Shown: positions 58,441-64,000 of the stretch, piece after piece | How the letters are laid out: the number at the start of each line of letters is the position of its first letter | Position numbering within the stretch: the stretch's first letter is position 1 | Assembly (NCBI GenBank): GCA_026119855.1 | Contig: JAOWBW010000322.1 | Location: 868,001-932,000, forward strand | DNA from: Campanula takesimana | Taxonomy: Eukaryota; Streptophyta; Magnoliopsida; Asterales; Campanulaceae | Length of the DNA: 64,000 nt | Direction of reading: 5' to 3' | Made by a program: the position numbers and the translations under genes | Notes under the pieces: generated by a model | The model's input: the letters and a program-made list of their open reading frames with translations, nothing else | What the model was told of the DNA's origin: nothing | The model's database searches: none

Positions 58441-59300
58441 CAAGACTTAATCAAGTGAAAAAAATAAAAAAATATATTCACAAGCATAATGAAAATAAAC
58501 AAAAGCAAAAATAAAAAATAAAAAACAAATATAAAATGTAATAAAAATATATTAAAACAAAAAATGAATGTCAAACTAAATACATATTAAATGAAAATGT
58601 AATTAGAAGTACAAAGTTTTCAAATTTTAATGAAAAGAACAAAATATGAAAAGAATCATTCACAAATTATCATAGAGAAAAACAAAAAATAACTAAATAA
58701 ATATGAAATTTAATACAAAAAGTCAAAAATAATAATAAAAACAATAATAAAAACAAAAGTAACAAATAAAATCAAAATAAACATGCAAATGTATTAAGGA
58801 AATTCAAAACTAAAATTCAATTGAACATAACAACAAAATTCATAAGAAATGAAAATTGTAAATAGAAATATTAAATATGAAGGAAAAAAACATTCACAAA
58901 TATTAAAAATAGACAAAAGCAGCAAATAAAATTAAAAAAGTCTAGTAAAATATACAATAATAAAACTAAAACTAAAATAATATATAAATTATAAACATAG
59001 GTAAAGCAAAAAGAAAAGAAAAAATTAAACAACGATAAAAAAAAAAAAAAAACATTGAGAAGAAAATGGTTATAAAAAGATAAATTAAAAGAAAATCAAT
59101 TTTAAATAAACAAATAAATTTCAAAAGGAAAAAATCTAAATATAAATACAAAATACAAATTATAATCAAACGTAAAAGAAAAAGAAAGTAATAGAAAAAT
59201 AATGTTGGGACTGAAGAATTTTTCACAATTCTTCATATTGTTCAATTATGAAATGAACCAAAACAAAATACACAAAAAATACGCAATATTAGAAAGGAAA
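57480..59300. repeat. A-rich, G-poor skewed tract inside the Helitron
   Basis: Mostly AAAAACAAAAATAAA-like sequence on the + strand, with long stretches nearly lacking G. Open frames here are compositional artefacts. Confidence 0.85.
58401..58437. repeat. (AT)n microsatellite
   Basis: About 18 AT units in the A-rich tract. Confidence 0.9.
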
Positions 59301-60058
59301 AAACACATGAAGGAAGTGAGTATAGGTTTGTTGGCAATACATGAATTGATGCACAAATGTCCTAAAATGAATTTCCAATAAAATTTTAAATTTATTTTTG
59401 ATTAAAAATAAATTTGAAAAACTTTTTGAACATTTATTTTGAGATAGAGGTAATATGTGAAAGGATTGAAATACAATTACCGAAACTTAAATGTTGAATG
59501 AAAGGCTTTAACCACAAATTCAACACAGTTTTCATTGTATTTCCATAGTTTTTATTCGACAGAGTGACTTCTTCTTTGAGCTGAGTGATTGAAAGCAAAC
59601 CAATTTGTGAATGAACAATTGATTCATGTCAAATCTGTCGGAAAAATGAAAGGGACCACGTTGGAGGAAAAAAACTTAGAAACATTGTTTTGTTGATTAA
59701 TGAGTCTCCAAGATACACAAAATTTTATTAAATCGGGTGATGCTTAAAATTTCGAGTCTCTTGTGCTTCCATTTCTCCAACTACTTCTAGTAAAGACTAT
59801 ATGTGATTAGTTTCTAATCAATTATAATAAAATATAGAGATTGTATATCTACTAATTTATGATATAAGTAGTTAATTCTATTAATCATATTAGACATTAG
59901 TTACTTCATATTCCAATGATCACTCTTTGATTCATATTCTTATAATGGATGTTTCAATTCAATTCATAAGAAGCCTAAAAGTTGGATGATAATGTATCAA
60001 TTTATTGTCCTTTTTAAATGCAAGGCCTACCAAGTCTACACTTCTAGTCTATATATAT

Positions 60059-60268
60059 CTAAACTTCTTATCTAGTGTATTTAGTTAATAAACTTTGTAT
60101 AGTACTTTTAGAATAATACTTTCACCTAGTATCATACCTAATATTATTGTCTAATATACTCAACTAAACTTCTTATCTAGTATATTTAGTTAATAAACTT
60201 TGTATAGTACTTTTAGAACAATACTTTCACCTAGTATCATACCTAATATTATTGTCTGATATACTCAA
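60059..60268. repeat. 105-bp tandem duplication near the Helitron 5' end
   Basis: Two copies starting CTAAACTTCTTATCTAGT at 60059 and 60164, differing at only a few bases. Confidence 0.9.
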
Positions 60269-61065
60269 CTAAGAGCCCGAATATGAAAAGCCTTGGCACA
60301 TCAATAGCTAGGATGATGTAGCTTCCTAAAATGCAAGATAATCCCAATTCTTGATGAGGTGTCACACCCATGTTCATTTTGGCCAACTTTAATATACTAT
60401 AGTATAGATTTGATGATCTTGTCTTGTCCTATTTGAGGATCATAATTTATTAAGTAAAACTCAATTCATTTATCAGATGTCAAAACTTTATATTCTCTTT
60501 GTTTTAAAATAAATATTTATTTTTATTTATTATAAATTTATATATATATATTTTTATAATTTTAGTAGCAAAAGTATATAAAATTTTTGATATTTACTCC
60601 TAAACCACTTCTACTTTTGTACGTAGTAATGAATAATGAACAAAAAAAATATGATAAAATACGTTTGGCCAAAATATGTTTAGCCCCCTTAAGTTTACAC
60701 CAAATTCCACTTTGCCACCTCGAACGAAATTTGTCCCAGATTGGTACCCAATGCTAAAATTATCCCACTTTGCCCCCCAGATCTTAACGACTGTTAGAAA
60801 TTTAACAGAATAGGTAACGAATGGACTAGTTTGTAATGATTATTAGTTTTTAAGGCTCAAAATGCAAAGTTTTAAATATAAAGTACTAAAAATTTATTTC
60901 TTTTTTCCAAATAATTAACATTATCTTAAATTTTTTTATAATTAATATTTCTTGAAAATAATTTTAATTTTTAAGCAAAAATATTTTTTTAAAAATAATA
61001 TAAATTTTTTAAATAAAAATTTAGTACGTTTTTTTTATTTTCTTAAATAAAATTATTTAAGAAAA

Positions 61066-61139
61066 GTTATGGTAAAAAAAGACACTCATTTTAGGACGAA
61101 GATTTCTTGAAAATAGACAGTCATTTAGGGACAGGGGGA
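61066..61139. mobile_element. Stowaway right-end fragment
   Basis: AAAAAAAGACACTCATTTTAGG ... GACAGGGGGAT matches the right end of the copy at 55050-55308. Confidence 0.5.
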
Positions 61140-61326
61140 TTATAATGTTTTATTTTTTAAAACATAAAATTCTTACAAATATTACGATTTAAAAGTTTTA
61201 TTTTATATTTTTGAAAAATATAAATAAAACATAACTACGTTTTTTAGAAAAAATTCTTTATTTTTTAAATAATTTTATTTAAGAAAATAAAAAAAAAAGT
61301 ACAAAATTTTTATTTTAAAAAATATA

Positions 61327-61571
61327 CTCCCTCCGTCCCGCCGGAAATTGCAAAAAAAAATATGGCACAATAATTAAGGGAAAAAGTGAAAAAGGTGATG
61401 TGTTGTGAGTGTTGATAGTTGAGTGGGAGAGAGAAAGTGGGGTAGAGAATAGTTAGTGGGTTAGTGGATGTGAGTGTGCAAGTGGGTAAAAACTTTCCAT
61501 TTATGAATTTTGCAATTTCTATGGGACGCCCAAAATGGCAAGTTTTGCAATTTCAAGCGGGACGGAGGGAG
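61327..61571. mobile_element. Stowaway-like MITE nested in the Mutator-like element
   Basis: CTCCCTCCGTCCCGCCGGAAATTGC ... GCAATTTCAAGCGGGACGGAGGGAG, TA at both ends. Confidence 0.88.
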
Positions 61572-62016
61572 TATATTATTTAAAAAAAAACATTTTTGCT
61601 TAAAAATTAGTATTATTTTCAAGAAATATTAATTATAGCAAATTTAAGATAATGTTAATTATTTGGAAAAAAATATAAATTTTTAGTACTTTATATTTAA
61701 AACTTTGCATTTTGACCCTTAAAAACTAATAATCATTACAAACTAGTTCATTCGTTACCTATTCTGTTAAGTTTCTAACAGTCGTTAAGATTTGGGGTGC
61801 AAAGTGGGATAATTTTAATATTGGGTACCAATCTGGGACAAATTTCGTTCGAGGTGGCAAAGTGGGATTTAGTGTAAACTTAAGGGGGCTAAACATATTT
61901 TGGCCAATACGTTTAGGACAAAGTATTTGGCAAAAAAAAAAAAATCATTATAAAACATTTTTTTTTATTATTTAAAGAAATAGTCGTTCATTTTATACGG
62001 AAGGAGTACACAAATA

Positions 62017-62195
62017 CTCTCTCCGTCCCAAAATGATGTTCACATTTGACTATTCAATTTTTTTAAGAATATGAACGCTTGCTTCTCTATCCATGTTTTA
62101 TTTATACACTTTTAAGCCCAAATTGTAGAAATGAGAAGAACTTTTTGGGATAATGAGAAATAAAAAATGAGAAGAACATTTTCGGACGGAGGGAG
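62017..62195. mobile_element. Stowaway-like MITE
   Basis: CTCTCTCCGTCCCAAAATGATG ... GAACATTTTCGGACGGAGGGAG with TA at both ends. Confidence 0.8.
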
Positions 62196-62252
62196 TATTA
62201 ATTACAGAAAAAAAATCATTACAGACCCTATTGACATACGTATAGAATAGTA

Positions 62253-62526
62253 CTCCCTCCGACCCATAGTATATGTCCACCCTCCCATTTACAAGGAAAT
62301 TAAAAAATGGTGGAAGTGATGTAAGTGTTGTGAGTATAAAAGTAAAGTAGGAGAGGGAATGAGTGGGAGGGAATAGTAAGTTGATTGGTGTTGTGAGTAT
62401 AAAAGTAAGTAGGAGAGAGAATGAGTGAGAGGAATAGTAAAGATTTTGTTGCCATTTAAGGAAGTAAACATATACTCTGGGATGGAATAAAAAGGAAAGG
62501 TAGACATATACTGTGGGACGAAGGGA
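62253..62526. mobile_element. Stowaway-like MITE
   Basis: CTCCCTCCGACCCATAGTATATG ... CATATACTGTGGGACGAAGGGAG with TA at both ends. Confidence 0.85.
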
Positions 62527-63160
62527 GTAATTATTAGTCCCGTTACTGATTAATCACCCTTTTATTTTATTTAATCCAAAACAATGGTCTTACTCCTATA
62601 ATTGCAAACTTTGTTCAATATAAAAGGTATATTGCTGACAACCCAACAAATAGTCTACCGTGGCTTCATACCCGGTGAAGCAAGCATATTTTATTGCAAT
62701 CAATAAAACAGTTATCAATGAAAAAAAAAAATCTTTGAAAAAAAAATGAAAAAATACCATTAAAAAATTTAAAACAAATAAATAATTTATAGTACCGGCA
62801 ATTGCGAAACAATAATGAAAGATAGCCGTTTATATCCTTAAAATAAATAAAAAAATTCTTATAAGTATCATCTTACCAGGGCAATAAAGATTGAACTCAT
62901 TTATTTAGTGTTATGACCTGCCAGCACGTTCACATAGTTAATTATTTTTAATAATATAATAATAAATTAATGGCACAAGAAGAAGAGAAGGTGGAGGGCA
63001 ATTTGGGAAATTAAGTTTGTAAATTGAGAAAGACATTCATTCGGTCAGTCTTACACTTCCCTGTCTCCAGCTAATTTTTTTTTTTTTTTTTTGCCAATTT
63101 TCTTTTAGTTTCCGCGTTGATGCGATCGTTTTTCTAAATTTACAATTTTCTTGTGGAGTA
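62527..63160. other. Gene-free AT-rich stretch
   Basis: Nothing recognised; T-run near 63069-63092. Confidence 0.6.
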
Positions 63161-63468
63161 TTCCTTCCGGTTATAAATATAAGCAAAAATAACTAAAATC
63201 ACACTTATTAAGAAAGTAGTTAAATTTAGTTAATTGTCTTGATTTTATAATAAAAATATATTAACATTACTAATATATCCTCATATTAAATGTGTAATAA
63301 ATGTACACTTGTATTTGAATATGGGTAATTAATTAGAGGTATTTTTGGTAAAATAGTATTAAATACAGTTACATTTAATGTGTTTTGTATTGAAACCCAA
63401 TTTTTTTTTGCTTATATTTAGGTCCATAAAAAGCCTAACTTTTTTCTTATATTTGTGTCCGGAGGGAG
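63161..63468. mobile_element. Stowaway-like MITE
   Basis: TTCCTTCCGGTTATAAATATAAGC ... CTTATATTTGTGTCCGGAGGGAG with TA on both sides. Confidence 0.7.
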
Positions 63469-63840
63469 TATTATGGAAGGAAATTTTAACGTGGAGTATT
63501 TTATTTGATTTTTTAAATAATGGTCTTACTGATTGGGGAAGGGGAAAGAGAAGGGGAAATGTGAAAAAACTACTTTTTTTTCGGCTCAAAACACATTGTA
63601 TCATTTTTATAATGCATAAGAATTAAAAAAAAATGAGTATATATATATTCAAAGGTATTGTGAGTGAGAAAAATATTGTGAGTATGATAAGTTGATTGAG
63701 ATTTATAAGTGTCGTCTAAAATTAAATGTTTGAGTATGACGACAAGTGGGGTAGAAAGAATAAAAAAATAATAAAACTTAAACATTTTTAGAAAAGAGTC
63801 TTACTAATAAAACACTCAAAAAGAAAATTATTGCATGGTA

Positions 63841-64000
63841 CTCCCTCCGTCCCAAAATGATCTTCTCATTTGCCATGTTTCATTGTCCCCAAAAGCTCTT
63901 CTCATTTCTACAATCTAGGTTTTAAAAGGGCACAACCAAAACATAGCTAGTGATGCAAGTGTTTATATCCTTAAAAAGTTTGAATAGTCAAACAGGAAGA
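63841..64000. mobile_element. Stowaway-like MITE, cut by window end
   Basis: CTCCCTCCGTCCCAAAATGATC after TA; subterminal GATCTTCTCATTTG. The right end lies outside the window. Confidence 0.75.

Larger units (their letters stand above)
56558..60410 (-). mobile_element. Non-autonomous Helitron, both termini visible (3.85 kb)
   Basis: On the minus strand the 5' end is A|TCTATACTATAGTATATT and the 3' end is hairpin CCCGTGC-GTA-GCACGGG (56569-56585), TTTTCAC, then CTAG|T. This is the Helitron pattern (5' TC, 3' hairpin plus CTRR, insertion between A and T, no target duplication). There is no Rep/helicase frame. The interior is very A-rich on the + strand (about 57500-59300). Confidence 0.8.
60667..61905. 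mobile_element. Mutator-like element with very long TIRs
   Basis: Perfect 9-bp duplication AATACGTTT (60658-60666, 61906-61914). Ends start GGCCAAAATATGTTTAGCC and the arms pair for over 300 bp (CCACTTTGCCACCTCGAACG, AGGTAACGAATGGACTAG), then on through AT-rich DNA, so nearly the whole element can fold back. A Stowaway (61327-61571) sits in it, and a Stowaway right-end fragment at 61066-61139. No transposase. Confidence 0.88.
60493..62005. mobile_element. Decayed Stowaway-like MITE carrying a Mutator-like insertion
   Basis: Left TTCTCTTTGTTTTAAAATAAA and right TCGTTCATTTTATACGGAAGGAG + TA look like the two ends of one old copy, with the element at 60667-61905 between them. Ends are weak. Confidence 0.45.

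Noticed and set aside
57900..59230. Hydrophobic open frames on the minus strand, resembling membrane proteins
   Set aside because: They are translations of A-rich low-complexity DNA (Phe/Leu/Ile-rich by composition).
60000..60065. Alternative Helitron 5' end near CTATATATATCTAAAC
   Set aside because: On the minus strand it lacks a TC start after A; the site at 60410 fits the known 5' pattern much better.
63378..63626. 82-codon + strand frame
   Set aside because: Starts in a MITE and runs through low-complexity DNA; no domain.

Overview
The window is nuclear DNA of a flowering plant, almost certainly a eudicot. It holds intron-split genes with GT-AG splice sites for plant-specific or plant-typical proteins (DET1, an XTH, a leucine-rich repeat extensin, mitochondrial COQ5). 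Intergenic DNA is AT-rich and packed with plant transposon families. The genus cannot be fixed from the sequence. All four host genes are on the minus strand.

Layout: 1-3654 is the 5' two thirds of COQ5 (ubiquinone methyltransferase), running off the left edge. 3655-7440 is intergenic with a hAT MITE and a Stowaway MITE. 7441-8511 is a three-exon XTH gene of cell-wall xyloglucan remodelling. 8588-16543 is a MITE-rich desert: a Helitron 3' end, an AT minisatellite split by nested MITEs, a 1 kb foldback element and a small element with telomere-like repeats. 16544-26012 is a complete 11-exon DET1 gene (536 codons), a light-signalling repressor; six of its introns carry Stowaway MITEs. 27249-41998 is one hAT transposon, bounded by a perfect 8-bp target duplication and blown up by a solo LTR, which itself holds a Tourist-like MITE and a complete Ty3/gypsy chromovirus. 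42765-44063 is a long-TIR Mutator-like element. 44630-50933 is a non-autonomous LTR retrotransposon with only a gag-like ORF, inserted in a 36-bp minisatellite and damaged by a later Mutator-like insertion and deletion. 51831-53954 is an intronless LRX gene. 54223-56477 holds more MITEs. 56558-60410 is a Helitron with both ends visible. 60493-64000 is MITEs inside MITEs.

The host genes do not form a pathway. COQ5 is respiratory, DET1 is nuclear light signalling, and XTH and LRX both act in the wall. The striking content is the transposon stratigraphy: exact target-site duplications let many of the insertions be ordered in time. I found no convincing sign of an unknown protein system. The best candidates for novelty are the telomere-repeat MITE family, the in-frame 36-bp repeat, the helicase-less Helitrons with odd composition, and a GC-AG intron in DET1.
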